Assembly (NCBI RefSeq): GCF_010389155.1
Contig: NC_057769.1
Span: forward strand, 35,821,548-35,885,547
Reading direction: 5' to 3'
DNA from: Erigeron canadensis
Taxonomy: Eukaryota; Streptophyta; Magnoliopsida; Asterales; Asteraceae
DNA length: 64,000 nt
Shown: positions 35,923 through 48,722 of the stretch, piece by piece
Layout: the number at the start of each line of letters is the position of its first letter
Numbering within the stretch: position 1 is the first letter of the stretch
The notes under the pieces: generated by a model
Seen by the model: the letters and a program-made list of their open reading frames with translations, nothing else
Database searches by the model: none
Told to the model about the DNA's origin: nothing
Made by a program: the position numbers and the translations under genes

Positions 35923-37175
35923 TTTTCTTTTTTTTTTTTTTTTTAAAAAGGTGAATTTCGCTTGAAACTTCGTGTCGCGATTCGACAGCGGGAGGTCTAA
36001 CATACGTTGTCTTAACCGGGTCCGCGCTAAAGAGCTCCCTCGAAGTAGAAATGCCTATTTCAAATACCCGATGGGGGGAAACCCTGCTCCTCAGACTTGA
36101 ACCTGGGTATACCCAAGCCAAACCTTCATAGAAGGGATAAAGGCATAGGAGTGCAACCAACTATGACCAAAAGGCTATGTAATGTACCCATCTACTCGAC
36201 TTGCTATCTAGTGTAACCAACTTTGTTTTTTGGGTTATGCAATGTAACCAACCTGCTACAACAGGTTTCCATCAGGTTATACACACATGTGGCCATAGTT
36301 GTTTCACCGAAAAAAATGGTGATTCACTGGAAAAATTAGAATCGCGAAAACTTTGTTGTTTGTACGAATTAAGACTTGAAACTACCACCAATCGACTCAA
36401 AAAATGATCCCGCACAAACCCTGACCAAAATTTTTCGAATCCAACACTCGCCGCAAAAAACGGTGATTCGCCGGAAAAATTAAAATCATGATAACTTTGT
36501 TGTTTCTTCAAATTAAGACTTGAAACTAACACCAATCGACTCAAAAATTGATCCCGCACAAACCCTGACCAAAAGTTTTCGAATCCAACACTTGCCGGAA
36601 AAAATGGTGTTTTGTTCTATGGTATTTTCTTAATGACTATTATACAAACCGAGTAAACGACCTTAATAGAGCAGCGCATGATGGCATCCGAGTGACTCCA
36701 TAGTGATTTTAGAACTTCTTTACTTGTATACTTTTTTTCTTATGTTAACTTCCTGTACAACTAGTCAACTACGAGTGCAACTTTTTATGAATTAATATAG
36801 TTTTCTGAAATGATGCAAATTCAAATGCTAATGTCATCAGGGATCATTAAGTCGATACTGAAGTGGAAATCCTTCATGAAAAGGTTACCGAACAGATCAT
36901 TAAGGAAGGTGACAATTTTTTAATAAAATAAAAAATTAAAGTGGTAACCAGTAACTTGATGACTAACCGGTTGTTTACATTGCATAATCCAAAAAACAAA
37001 GTTGGTTACACTAAATAACAAGTCGAGTAGATGGGTACATTACATAGCCTTTTGGTCATAGTTGGTTACACTCCCATGACTTTATCCCTTCATAGAAAGA
37101 CTTTCCTATGTACTTCCCAAGTCTTGAACCCAAGACCTCCTACTTGTAAGGCATGTGCTAACTAATAAGTACTAT
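35923..37175 (-). mobile_element. tRNA-derived SINE, family 2, split by a Mutator-like insertion
   Basis: On the minus strand the head is at 37098-37175 (GGTCTTGGGTTCAAGACTTG contains box B). The body resumes at 36133 and runs to poly(A) at about 35930. TAATCATCT at 35914-35922 and 37176-37184 is the target duplication. The body holds TAGCGCGGACCCGGTTAAGA, shared with family 1. The insertion occupies 36134-37088. A second, uninterrupted copy lies at 62599-62928. Confidence 0.82.
36134..37088. mobile_element. Non-autonomous Mutator-like element, 955 bp
   Basis: Terminal inverted repeats of about 120 bp (36134-36253 and 36969-37088) begin GGGATAAAG. TTCATAGAA lies immediately outside both ends (36125-36133 and 37089-37097), the 9-bp duplication typical of Mutator elements. 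Inside are two 144-bp tandem units (36307-36450 and 36451-36594) and the start of a third. No transposase frame is present. Confidence 0.92.
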
Positions 37176-37184
37176 TAATCATCT

Positions 37185-38229
37185 CTAACTATGTGTTTTT
37201 AGTAAAGGCAAAATCTTTATGAGATTCCAACAAGGGAAGGTGCTCTGATTTTGCTTTAAATGTTATAAATTATTTGTGTTTTATATGCTTCTGCTTACTT
37301 TTAAAGGTTCTAAAATCTTACAAATTAGTATTTTGGTTAGTATATAATAGACCAGACTAACTAGTTCTACATATATAGCCGTTACAGATTTTTCCGATAA
37401 TAACATTTATCAAATCTTATTGAATGAATAGTGTCTACTTGTCAGTTTGTTACTTCTGATCTTCATCAAATCTTACTGAAAGAATAGTGTCTACTTTCTT
37501 ATTGTTTATTTCTAAGGTTTTGTTCTTGGTTTTATCTTGTATTTTCTGGTTATTTTCTTTTGGGGGACATCTATTTATATATTTTCTTTATTTAAATATT
37601 GTTAACAAACATATAGTAAAAAGCTTTGCTGTAACAATCCAAAAAATGATATTCTTGCGGAATCAAACTTAAGATATTTTATATTAGTCTTTCATAATGA
37701 GTAAAAGTTTCATGTGACAAGAACCATTAACCTATTAAAATATTTATTTGTTTGGGACACATGTAACGTGACTTATTCTGCTCATGTTCCCACCTTCATT
37801 TTCTCAAACTTGACTTCATTTCACTCCACTTTAACAGTACATAGTTTTCTGTATAATTTGGATCTCAACCAAACTCAGCAAGCGATCAAAATAAGTTTAA
37901 ATTCATCAAATATCTGTACGTTATCTCTTTTCCAATTTCTTAGCTCTTACTATTTATTTTCTATATTGTTCATTTTTTACAAAATATAATAAAATATGAG
38001 TATGAAAATTTAACTCTTGATGTGTGATATGACTCTGCATAATGGCTAATATTTAGCGATCAAACAGGTATATATATCATGTGCAAAAAACAATTAATAA
38101 AAGTGTACAAAAAAAAAATAATGATCAAGGCGTATATTAAGTTTGTTATTCAGAGGCTGGGTTTTCATACTACCATAGAAATGAAAAATCTATAGCTTGT
38201 TTAATCAATTTTATTTTATTTTTTACTCA
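37185..38229. other. AT-rich DNA upstream of GT47 gene D
   Basis: No gene was seen. A short direct repeat, AATAGTGTCTACTT, occurs at about 37428 and 37484. Small frames at 37487-37989 are AT-driven. A possible 5'UTR acceptor (CTCACAG, 38232) precedes gene D. Confidence 0.4.
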
Positions 38230-38306
38230 CAGATTTGATCAGACCAAACGTTGGATAACAATCTCTTAAAACCGTTTATTTGGATTTTAACTGGTTTGAT
38301 ATATAC

Positions 38307-41300
38307 ATGGATCATGGATATCTTCAGTATTTATATCCGAAGCAAACTACAAAATGGATCTGGTTATTCGGAATTACATCAGCCGTTGTATTGGCTGTTC
38401 AGTATTATGAACTTCCAGTATTCAGTAGCATATCATTTTTACTTTCTGGTGCCAAGGCTTCTTTCCTTCAAGAAAGTTATTTCTCGAATAATGGGACGAA
38501 TAATAGTCTCAAGTCACACAACTTAAATGATACTTATCTAGTTGTTAACGGGTCAAAAATTAACAGTGAGGCCCCTTCAAGAGACGTTGACACGAAAAAT
38601 GTATCGTCTTTGATTAATCCTTCCATGGTTGATAAGAAAAAGCCTAATATGGAGACTTTGCCAGTAATGTCGATTTCTCAGATGAATGAAATGCTTCAGA
38701 AAAGTCATTCTTTGCCTCATTTAGTCGTATGTATATGACTTCATATGTGATTTGGTTAGTCGATTTGAATTTACTTGTAAACATTGTTGATATAATGTTC
38801 AAATTGTTGATAGGTTCTCGATTTTTTCAATGACAGCCAGCTCAATCAAGGGTCGATCAACAACTGCTCGAAGCAAAATCACAAATTGAGAATGCGGTCG
38901 TCACAAACAATGAGACAGGGCTTTATGCCCCAATTTATCGGAATATTTCCAAGTTTATCAGGTACCATATATGACATCTATTCAAATAAACTCTATTTTG
39001 ACTTTTATTTATAAGGTACCATTAGCTCATGTTTTCTCATGTATGCCACTGTTCTTCAAATGTTAAACTTGAATAATATGTGAATCATAGAGCACAAAAC
39101 AACAGCAAATAATATGCTTTGACCGAAATCTAACCAACAAATTAGAATTCATAAAGATATTAGAAATAAACAACAATATTGTTGAGGAGTTTCCTCGACT
39201 TGACCCAATCCGTTTTGACATACCAAAAATTGGTCATGCCTAGACCGCTATCCAACCCTCCTTAGTGCTTGGCCCTTGTGAAAGTATTTTCTTGTCCGCC
39301 ACTGGTGACATGTAATAGTAATGTGCTTACACAAATGGCTAGTTTTATGCAACTCCTCTTTTTGTTGTAAAATGTGCTCCGCCACTTGAATATCTGTTTT
39401 TTCAATTACCAGGGTGGAACACATTACTAGTTCAATAACCGAGAAGGAACATTTTTACAGGTGCATTGCATAATACGAACCCTTGTTAGCTCAATGATCT
39501 AGTGCCAATGGGGTTGGTGGCCCATTGGTAAGGTCTTTGACCTTGGGAGGGGAGGATCCACCTGGGTTTGAATCCCACTTCCCAGATTTTTGGGGGTGAT
39601 TACCAGGGGTTTTTTGCGAGTCATGGGTTTCATCTCAGACATACGTGTAATTTAGTAGGAGTAGAATAGAATACCGTTAAAAAAATAAATCAATGATCTA
39701 GTGTGCAAGTAAAAGCTGTATGCTGCATAAAACATATCTTTTGTGAAAAATAGCAGTTTTGTATCACTAGCCCATTACCCTTGAAATAGAAAACAATGTC
39801 TGATGACATCTAGTTATAATTACCATGCAATTTAGTGCTTGTTCTACTATACAAACAAGTAAACCGATCTGATTGCAGGAGTTATGATTTAATGGAGAAG
39901 ATGCTCAAAGTTTACATTTACAAAGATGGGGAAAAGCCAATTTTCCATGATTGGATACTAGAGGGAATATATGCATCCGAGGGTTGGTTCTTGAAGTTGA
40001 TGGAAACAAACAAACAGTTTGTAACAGAAGACCCCAATGAAGCTCATTTGTTTTACATACCGTTTAGTTCACGTTTGCTACAGTTGACACTATACATTCC
40101 TCATTCCCACAGTCGTGATAATCTGATTCAGTTTATGAAAAATCACACTGAAATGCTTATAACAAAATATCCATTCTGGAACAGAACTAATGGATCAGAT
40201 CATTTCCTATCTGCTTGCCATGATTGGGTATGTTCTTCTTCTTTCATCTAGTTTCTTAATATAGAAAGACCTACTTTTTATACTTTTGTTTCCATCTAAA
40301 CTCAGGATTTCTAATTATTGATGTCTTGTTTCTAATAGAAAAGTAAATTTGAGAGAGGATATTGGGGAATTTTTTTATTTTATTCAAGAACTCAGAATTA
40401 TATATAATACATAAAACAATACATATAGACGTCTGACTAACTCTAGTTTCCTAACTGTCAGTCTGTTATAACCGACTCACTATTTACAATATTGTCCCTT
40501 TAACCTACATAATATTAGATTTTTTAGACTTAAACTATGTACACTACGTCATATGCAATGTATGAGACAATTAAGTGTCATCCTTAGTTTTGAGCTACAT
40601 CTATGAATGATATGGAAGCCACTTTGTTTTCTGAACCTTCATCTTTAGATACATTATATGTATCTTCAGTTTCCCCTTAATATAGAAAGGTTTATAAGAT
40701 CTTCAAGACAATTGTATTTTAGTCATTTTTGTATGGTCTTGCACTCTTGCTAATGACAACTCTATGGTTAACATGCATTATATAGTTGTACTTGTACCAT
40801 TAAATTCAAGTGTGAGCTTTTAATATGGAAGGTATAATATGGAAGGTTAACATTTCCTTATTCTAATATACCTACTATGATTTTCAATTGCTCAGGCCCC
40901 GGCGGAAACTAGGGGACGTCTGCTGAATACCATAAGAGCCCTTTGTAATGCTGATATACAGAGAGGTTTCAGCATAGGGAAAGACGTTTCACTTCCAACA
41001 ACATACGTACGGTTTGCAAATAATCCTCTACAAAATGTGGGAGGCGAACCACCCTCTAATAGAACGATACTAGCATTTTTTGCAGGACACATGCACGGTT
41101 ATGTCAGGCCCGTTTTGTTAAACCATTGGGGAAACGATACAGACATGAGAATATTAAGCCGAATGCCTCATGTCAAAGGTAACAAAAACTATATAAACCA
41201 CATGAAAACGAGCAAGTACTGTATATGTGCTAGAGGTTTTGAAGTACATACCCCAAGAGTCGTGGAGTCATTATTTTACAACTGCATTCCTGTGATTATA

Positions 41301-41558
41301 GCAGATAATTATGTGCTTCCTTTCTTTGAGGTTTTGAACTGGGAGTCGTTTGCTGTTTTTGTACTTGAGAAGGATATTGCAAATTTAAAGAATGTATTGC
41401 TGTCGATATCTCAAGAAAAGTATCTTGAGATGTACGAGGGAGTGAAAAAGGCAAGAGAACATTTCTTTTGGCATTCGGACCCGATTAAGTATGATGTATT
41501 TCATATGATTCTGCATTCTGTTTGGTACAATAGAGTTTTAAGAACGAATTTCATATAG
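38307..41558 (+). CDS. GT47 exostosin-family glycosyltransferase (gene D)
   Basis: Exons 38307-38726, 38837-38961, 39879-40227 and 40896-41558 join in frame to 518 residues. The four-exon layout equals genes A-C, but exon lengths (125, 349, 663) and sequence are more diverged, so D split first. The membrane anchor is at about residues 17-33 (WIWLFGITSAVVLAVQYYEL), followed by a short stem with Asn-x-Ser/Thr sites. Exostosin landmarks: YIYKDGEKPIFHDW, GIYASEGWFLK, AHLFYIPFSSRLL, SDHFLSACHDW, GKDVSLPTTYVR, CICARGFEVHTPRVVESLF. The start is the first ATG in frame that leaves a proper type II anchor. Intron 3 (38962-39878) carries a SINE and a hAT-like end. Probable Golgi transferase; substrate unknown. 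Confidence 0.86.
39060..39303. mobile_element. hAT-like terminal fragment
   Basis: The right end reads, reverse-complemented, CCAGTGGCGGACAAG, the common start of plant hAT elements and close to the complete element at 23716. The opposite end was not found, so only a fragment is claimed. Confidence 0.3.
39505..39689 (+). mobile_element. tRNA-derived SINE with 14-bp target duplication
   Basis: TCAATGATCTAGTG flanks both sides (39491-39504 and 39690-39703). The head reads TTGGTGGCCCATTGGTAAGG (box A) and CTGGGTTTGAATCCC (box B). It ends GTTAAAAAAATAAA. It lies in intron 3 of gene D. Confidence 0.9.
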
Positions 41559-42069
41559 AGTTATGAGCAAATGTCTTGTAGAACAGAGACATTAGTTAAT
41601 AAAATACTTCCACAATTTTACACTTTATTCTTTGGATTTCATTTTTTTCATCAGATTCATTCAGTATCGTTGTTGTAATGTTGTTGGTTGTCTTTTAATT
41701 ATATTTAGGTAACTTTCTTTTTGTAAAAGCTTGATATTCTCTTTTGTAAATCTTTGATTGGGGTTGCTTAACGGGCTTAAAGGAAATTACAAGCCCATTC
41801 AGTCAAAAAAGTATGTAAAAAACTACGAGTAAATTGGTAATGACTAATGATATAACCTACTTTACAAGATTTCATTATTTCACATAGCATTAGAAAATCC
41901 TGATGGACTCATAACTGTAATTGATCTATAGTATCGAGTAGAGTCAAATTAATCTATCTAACATATATTAAATTTATTAGATCGGCCAAGTTCATCGCAA
42001 TAACCCAAAATGTAACACCACAAAGCCAAAAGTGATTGGGCTTGCCAACCCCTTCAAATTTACAAACTC
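41559..42069. other. Gene D 3'UTR and intergenic DNA
   Basis: Probable 3'UTR to about 41640 (AATAAAATACTTCC near 41599 could direct polyadenylation). The rest has no recognisable feature. Confidence 0.4.
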
Positions 42070-42830
42070 ACAATGGTTGGAGATTTTGGTAGCGCACACA
42101 AGATGATCGAATATTCTTTATTCTTAAATGGCAGCAAAATGTTACACTTCAGTGTGCATTTTGCAAAGGAAAAGAAGATAGTCATGAACATTTGTTCTTC
42201 CAGTGTGCTTATGCAAAGAATATATGGAGTATTATGACATAATTAACTCCTATGATGCAGAATGAATCTAATTTGCAGAAACTGATGCATGGGATTGCTA
42301 AGAATAGAGTCCAGAATAATATTGTGGTGGTGGTGAGCAAACTAGTGTTGGCTGCAACTGTCTATTTTATATGGCAGGAGAGAAATAGGAGAGTGTTTAG
42401 CAAGGAGAAAGGAATGAGGAGATGTTATGTAGAATAATAAAGGAGAATATCAAGAATAAGCTGCTTTCTTTAAAAGTCAAGAACACAAGGACAGTGGAGT
42501 TAGTGGCTAAAAGATGAAATTTGGCTTGGAGAAAGAATGGTTTGGTTTCTGTTTTTGATAAGGATGGAAGATTTCAGTGACAGGAAGGTGTTTGGATTAG
42601 TGTGTGTGAATGAGAATAGAGAGCGGTGAAAGATGACGCTTTTTGGTCTCATTCTAGCATTAATCTAAATTACTTCTCTGTTTTCTGTTTTGTTTTGTGC
42701 TATTGGTGTTGTTTGAGGCTGAATTTTTTGGTTAGGATGTTTTTCTGGTGTATTTGGTTGTTTGCTATGTTTTATGTATGCATGTACATATTGTGAATAT
42801 TAATGAAAGTTCACCTTTAAAATTAAAATA
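42070..42830 (+). pseudogene. 5'-truncated LINE fragment with zf-RVT domain
   Basis: One frame reads QCAFCKGKEDSHEHLFFQCA (zinc-binding reverse-transcriptase domain). After a stop at 42239-42241 a frame at 42252-42437 continues LVLAATVYFIWQERNRRVF, which normally follows in plant LINEs. The stop breaks the protein. The 3' end is TTAATGAAAGTTCACC plus an A-rich tail. It differs from the LINE at 16100, so it is a separate insertion. Confidence 0.78.
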
Positions 42831-45117
42831 TGTTGGACTGCTTATTTCAAATTAAAAACACATGAGCTTCATGCTCATCATATCCCGAGAGATAATGGCT
42901 CTCATACCATTTCTAAAAACCAAAAAGTCGGGAACTCGGGAAGCAATGGGTCTCATACCATTTCTAAAACCCCAAAGCCGGAAAGCAATGGGCTGAGCCA
43001 ATACCTTTAATCCACAAGACCATAACTAAAACCATTGTAAGAGATTGTTATAGCCCACACCGTAAATCTAATAAGGTGGTCAAAATTAATTTATGGGTAA
43101 TGATCAATCCTCGTAGATTATTAGCATACAAATCCTTGTGACATGTGAAAATTTAGGGGGTGAGATTAAGAAAGATAATTAGTAGATTACATGTATTAAC
43201 AAGTGGATATATTATGAGGATTTTTAGAAGGATTGATTAGGAAGATTTATCATTTTCCTTAATTTATTATTCCAATGCGGTAACATGTTATTAATTAAAA
43301 TATACTCACCGTCTCACCCTATTAATACAAGAGACTTGCACTATATTTCTACACATTATAAAGTTGTGCGTCTAGCAAGGTTACTTAGAAGAGGGAAGAG
43401 GCTGAGGTACATTCGGTGTCATGGGCTCACGGTGTGAATTGATTGACATTAACATAAAGAGTGTGAATTGATTGAAAATTCCATTTCATGTGCAGGGGAA
43501 TATTGTACACAAAAGTTAAACTAGCAACATCAATCTAAGCGAATATTGGTTTTTGTTAACAAGTTTCATCTTCATTGGTTGTCATATAGGCGACTGAACT
43601 AAAAAGACAACAAAAAACAACCACATAACTCTAAAATATATGTCATTCACCTCACCTAAACCGAAACGACTAACATAATGTTGAATTTTAATGAGACGGT
43701 GGGTCATAAATTGGTTTCGGCCTGTTGAGAAGAAGACCAATGTTCAATCATTGGCAATGATGTTTCTTGATGTATATTAAAGTCGGATAGGCGTAAGGTA
43801 GGAATTCCTGTTAAAGGTGTATCATTCTTGCTAATTGATTGAAAAATAGTGGTTTGTACAAACATGATTCTTTCACCTAAATTCTGATAGGAGACTGATC
43901 ATGCGGCTAGTCAATTAAGACAATTATGTAGGAGTTCTTGACTTCCCTCATGGCCCATGATATATAACTACTCTATAGTTTACCTGATAGGAGAAAGAGT
44001 AGTGAGATGATGTTTCAACTATGCGAAGGTATGGATAACATGTTTTTCAAACAACCTTTTTTCAATGCAAAACTTTACAATTTAAGCTGATTAATTACAG
44101 CCCAAAGTTCTGGGCCATAAGCTGGGGAGGAAGGAAATTAGGAAAGAGAATAAGGAAATACGGATACATCACCAAATACCAACTAACCAACAAAGGTTTT
44201 AATGTTAAAGTACGAGAGTAATTGATATGTCAAAATGTATATTTAAAGCCAGGGATTAGTATGTTGTGACAATTGAAAAACCTAATTCATTTTTTAGAGA
44301 TAACGTCTATTAAAATGGAACTCCTGTGAGTTAAGATGCCCCTTTATCCTTAAAACGACTCTTTTACATTTTATATGTGGATAATATAATAGTAAGAGAA
44401 TTTTTCATTACAATAAAAACGATCATTGATATTTTAAATATAGTATAATACAACCGTATGTATAATTTTCAAGTTTTCAATATTATTTTATTATAATATA
44501 TTTAAATATTTAAATATATATTTAATGTATTTTATACACTATAAAATATTTAAACAAAAGAGTATATGTAATATTTAAAATCTTTTAAAAGATTAAAAAA
44601 ACTTAGAGATACATGTATGGAAAAGAAAATGTTATTTTATTGTAACATTGGTTGTTCCTGGTTATAACATGAATTAGCTGTATAGTGTACAACATTGATA
44701 CATAAAAAATAAGAAATTCGATACAGAAAAAATAAGAAATTCGATACATTTTATAAATTAGTAAGAGATGAAAAATTATGATATGCAGACAAAAGTATTT
44801 TCAAAAAGAATTCTTTAAAAAGCGCATGTCACTTAATTTGTATTTATCCATGATACCAGACTTTGAAAAATAAATTCAAAATGTTTGTAAGTAATTGACG
44901 TTTTTCTCAGATTTTTATTATTTTATAATAATAAATGGAAAGAAACAATAAGATCGAGAACGAATGAGAACGAGAAATTAAAAAGAGAAAAGGATATGTT
45001 TAAGTGTTTAACCTAGTAACCCTAACCCCATTGATTCATTCAATCGGCTCATAATCATACACAAGTCTAATCTATATTATATTTTTGATAATATGTCTCC
45101 ACAGTCTAAGTGACTAA
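42831..45117. other. AT-rich gene-poor DNA
   Basis: No gene was seen. Short imperfect direct repeats occur at 42893-42985 (CTCATACCATTTCTAAAA twice) and 44701-44752 (AATAAGAAATTCGATAC twice). Confidence 0.45.
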
Positions 45118-45333
45118 GACCTCTCCCAACCTCTCGTCCACACTTCCGTCGACCACCTCTTCGATGAGGAAGAGATTGGCCGCAACCTCATCCACGCCAT
45201 CATTATCGATTCCCTTCCATGGGTGGACGAGCTCATAAGTGTGTGTTGCTTTTATATATATACTATAAAGGGTTGGGAGAAGCCTAAACGAACGCAAAAC
45301 GAACAGAATCAAAATATAGATACATTAAAATAA
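45118..45333 (+). pseudogene. Possible gene fragment, unidentified
   Basis: After a stop at 45115 an open frame starts DLSQPLVHTSVDHLFDEEEI and continues GRNLIHAIIIDSLPWVDELI before becoming AT-driven. The first 45 codons have protein-like composition and GC content well above the surrounding DNA. I do not recognise the family. It has no start codon, so it would be a fragment of an exon or a captured piece. Confidence 0.25.
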
Positions 45334-46560
45334 TAAAACAAAATAATAATATATAACTTAAAATGTAGTTAAAAAATTATATGTTTCAAAAATATATCAA
45401 TAAAAAGGAGTTTTCAATAGAGCACATGTCGCTTTGTTTTATCCGTGTTAGCATTTAGCAACGTTGTCTTCACCTTGGAAGTTTTTGGCTTTTTTTTCCT
45501 TATTTGTTTTTTTCTTAAATAGTAGTGGTGATTTGACTCAGCGACATTTCCTCTTCATTGTTCGGTAGAGATCGACCATATCATCAGCATAGTTAATTCA
45601 AGAGCATGACTGACATGTAAAAGTCTTACTACCGTTCTGAAAAAAAACTAGCTAAATGCTAAAGAAAAACACTAAATAGTAGATATGGAGAATAAGGAAA
45701 TGATAAGTTGAAAGAACTTCTATGATGCTAAATTCATTGCTTAAATAATGATTCTAGAACTCTTTTTTTTTTGTTTTTTTCTTTGCGATAAATTGGACTC
45801 TGCTACATGCAAGGACGAAGCCATCTTGGGAGCAGTGTAAACATCTGCCTTCACCCAGTTTTACTACAATGTAATTTTTTTCAGTTTTAAGGTATACTTT
45901 GACACTATCTTTAATGGCATGCCTTCTTGTATAACGATTTCAATTCTAAAGAAAATTCATTTTTGAGAAAAACTTCTATCTTTAATCTTAAAAATATTTT
46001 TCACATACCAAAATTTATACCCAATACTTTAAGGTCTCAAATTCCCTTAAAAATCAATTCATCTATTGATGGTTGGTGTTTTTACTTTTAAAAATTATCA
46101 TAATTACATAATCTAGTTAAAAACTAAAAACTAGATAAGATAAAAATTTAGATAAATAAAAGAATTACTTACCCACATATTATAGCATAATCGTGGAATA
46201 GGTTAGTTAAATTATTTACTAACAAAACATGAAATGGTGAAAAGAAAAATAATATAGAAAGGAGAATGAAAATTTTCTTTAATAGAGCACATGTTGTTTA
46301 GCTTTTATCCATGATAGAAAGCCACATTGTCTTCACTCTTCACCTAGTAAGATTTTGGACTTTTTTGTTTTTGTTTTTATTTAATACGAGTAATAAACGG
46401 TGAGAAATAGTGAAAAGATGTGAAAAAGAATGGAAATGGGAAGATAAAGAATTTGCAAAGTAAATCTATATACAACAAGATATTGAAAGTTTAATGAAGG
46501 ATGAAATTAGTGAGTGTGTTAATATGCTAAACTGGTTAGTAGAATGATCGAAGAATTATA
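45334..46560. other. AT-rich intergenic DNA
   Basis: Non-coding. GCACATGT(C/T)G(C/T)TT(A/T)G(C/T)TTT-like segments recur at about 45422 and 46286, hinting at a degraded repeat. No boundaries were found. Confidence 0.35.
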
Positions 46561-46804
46561 CTCTCTTCATCCCAATTTAAATGTCCTATTTTGAAGTCTT
46601 TATTTCTCAACTTTGACCGTAAATTGTTTCGTGTAGGTTATAGAATAATTGATGTAATATTGAGCTTTAGATATATTTTTTATTGATATAACTTTCATTA
46701 TGTATTATATTATACAAACGAAAATATTTACCGATTTACGGTCAAAGTTAGAGAAAAAAGACCTAGCAAGTCAAATTTAGACATTTAAATCGAGACGGGA
46801 TGAG
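46561..46804. mobile_element. Stowaway-like MITE, 244 bp
   Basis: Flanked by TA (46559-46560, 46805-46806). The ends CTCTCTTCATCCCAATTTAA and TTTAAATCGAGACGGGATGA are inverted repeats. It contains two opposing copies of CTTTGACCGTAAAT-like sequence, and is related to the element at 20838. Confidence 0.72.
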
Positions 46805-47372
46805 TATTAACTTATTCTATTTTTAAATTATGAAAATCAAAATATATAGTATAATCAATATAAAAGTTGAATAATAAATAAATTTTGATATAGTTTCATG
46901 TCAAATACATTGAAGGTGATAATATTTTTAAAATAAAATGAGTTATTATATAAATGCAAATAATAACCTTATAATACAAATTTAAAAATATATATATAAG
47001 AAAGTGGTAATTTAAATGTAAAGAAGGTAAATAACATCAAAATAAAATAAAATAATTCTAAAACAACATATTGAACTTAGTTCATCTTTTGTTATAAATC
47101 TTTATAGATGAAATTTATTTTTAGTGGTTTGATCTTTCATATTTGATACACATAAATACCTTGAGATTCTTTTTTACTTTATTGAATAAAAAATTGTAGT
47201 ACTTATAACTACGTGCCTCACATACTTATAGGATGTCAACACATATGTATACTTTATTGAATAAAAAATTTAACGTTGTTTGATACACATGTTTTGTTGA
47301 TCTTTCATATTTGTACTACATCTTTTTTACTTAATTGAATAAAACAACATATATGTATACTTATATAACTAA

Positions 47373-48381
47373 CTAGATATTTTACCCCGCGCGATGCGCT
47401 GCTAGTTAAAAAGATTATTTTATGCATTAATAAATAGATATTCTATAGGCTTATTATGTTGAAATTGATTATGTTATAGTTAATGGTTAATTCCTGGATT
47501 ACTCTGGTCATCTTTTGTCTTTTCTAACATGTCGATATCACAGTCACTAAACCTCCTATAGTGATTACACACCAACATTTAACCTAAGATATTTTGATAT
47601 CATCAACAAATCAAACGTAAATCGATAATGTAGCATGATATCTATATATTCATTAAACGAAATAATATATACAAAGTAAAAAAACTAAGCATGACAAAAA
47701 TTTAGTCATACAAAATACACATAAATACAATACGAATAAGTAAAAAACTAATAAGATAAATAAGAGAAAATCATTATAGTTTTTGCTTTCAGTTATGCTG
47801 AAAAGATGGAGAAAAAACCTTATGTAGTGACGAGAAAAAATAATCCTAAACACAATTAGGAAATAAAGTATTTTATCTCCAACAATCAAGAAATCCATTC
47901 GTAAAACTCAAAATAACTACTATTATCATTATAAAAGAGACATTTTTTGTGGCTAGAATAACCAATTTTGGTTAAAGTTTCGGCCAAGAAAACGAAGAAG
48001 AAACAACAAAATTGTTTGGTCGTGTATAACCTAATAATATTAGAAAAGGTAATAAAATATCATGGATTATGAGTCATGAATTATGAAGTGTTTGTAATTA
48101 AAATAAAAAAGTTAAAAAATGTCATGCAAGGTTAGTCGTGATTTTTTATATATGTTTGATTTATATAAATATAAATTATATATATATATGTTTTTTCTAT
48201 ATGCCATATTTAAAATATATCTATAATTATATTATATTATTTAATGAAAATCTATTAGTGTGAAAAAAATATGGAGGTGCCACGTAGAATAAATCGTATG
48301 TGGCATGTTTAGAGATAATTTTAATTTGAGGTGGATGACTTTAAAAAGTCAGGATAACTATTGTTTTATTATGTATATAGA
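47373..48381 (-). mobile_element. Non-autonomous Helitron-like element
   Basis: On the minus strand the 5' end is TCTATATACATAATAAAAC (48381; a GATATA run makes the exact base uncertain). The 3' end is a short hairpin (GCGCATCGCGC) followed by GGGTAAAATATCTAG and then T. About 1.0 kb, non-coding. Confidence 0.55.
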
Positions 48382-48722
48382 TATAGATATAAATATAGAT
48401 ATAGATTTAGATATAGATATTAATAATGAAGATATATCGTGTATAAGTATGTAGTACAATTTAATCTTTTATGAAAATTAAATAATGTAAATTTAAATAT
48501 AATACTAAAAAGCAACAAAACATGAGTTTCATATATTGTGGAGGATGTGAGCATGTGGCATGATGTTATTGGTTGAGAAAATGAATCCCAAAGGCTTCTT
48601 TTTTTTTCTTCTTCTAAATGAGGGACTACATGTAAAAAGGTGAGTGTACGGTTTTAGAAATTTTCTTTCTTTTCTAATACTTTATAGCTACATATATTTT
48701 TATGTATATATCTATCTATATA

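Noticed and set aside
36134..37088. CRISPR-like or satellite array suggested by the 144-bp repeats
   Set aside because: Only two full units, no spacers, and they lie within a bounded transposon in a plant genome.
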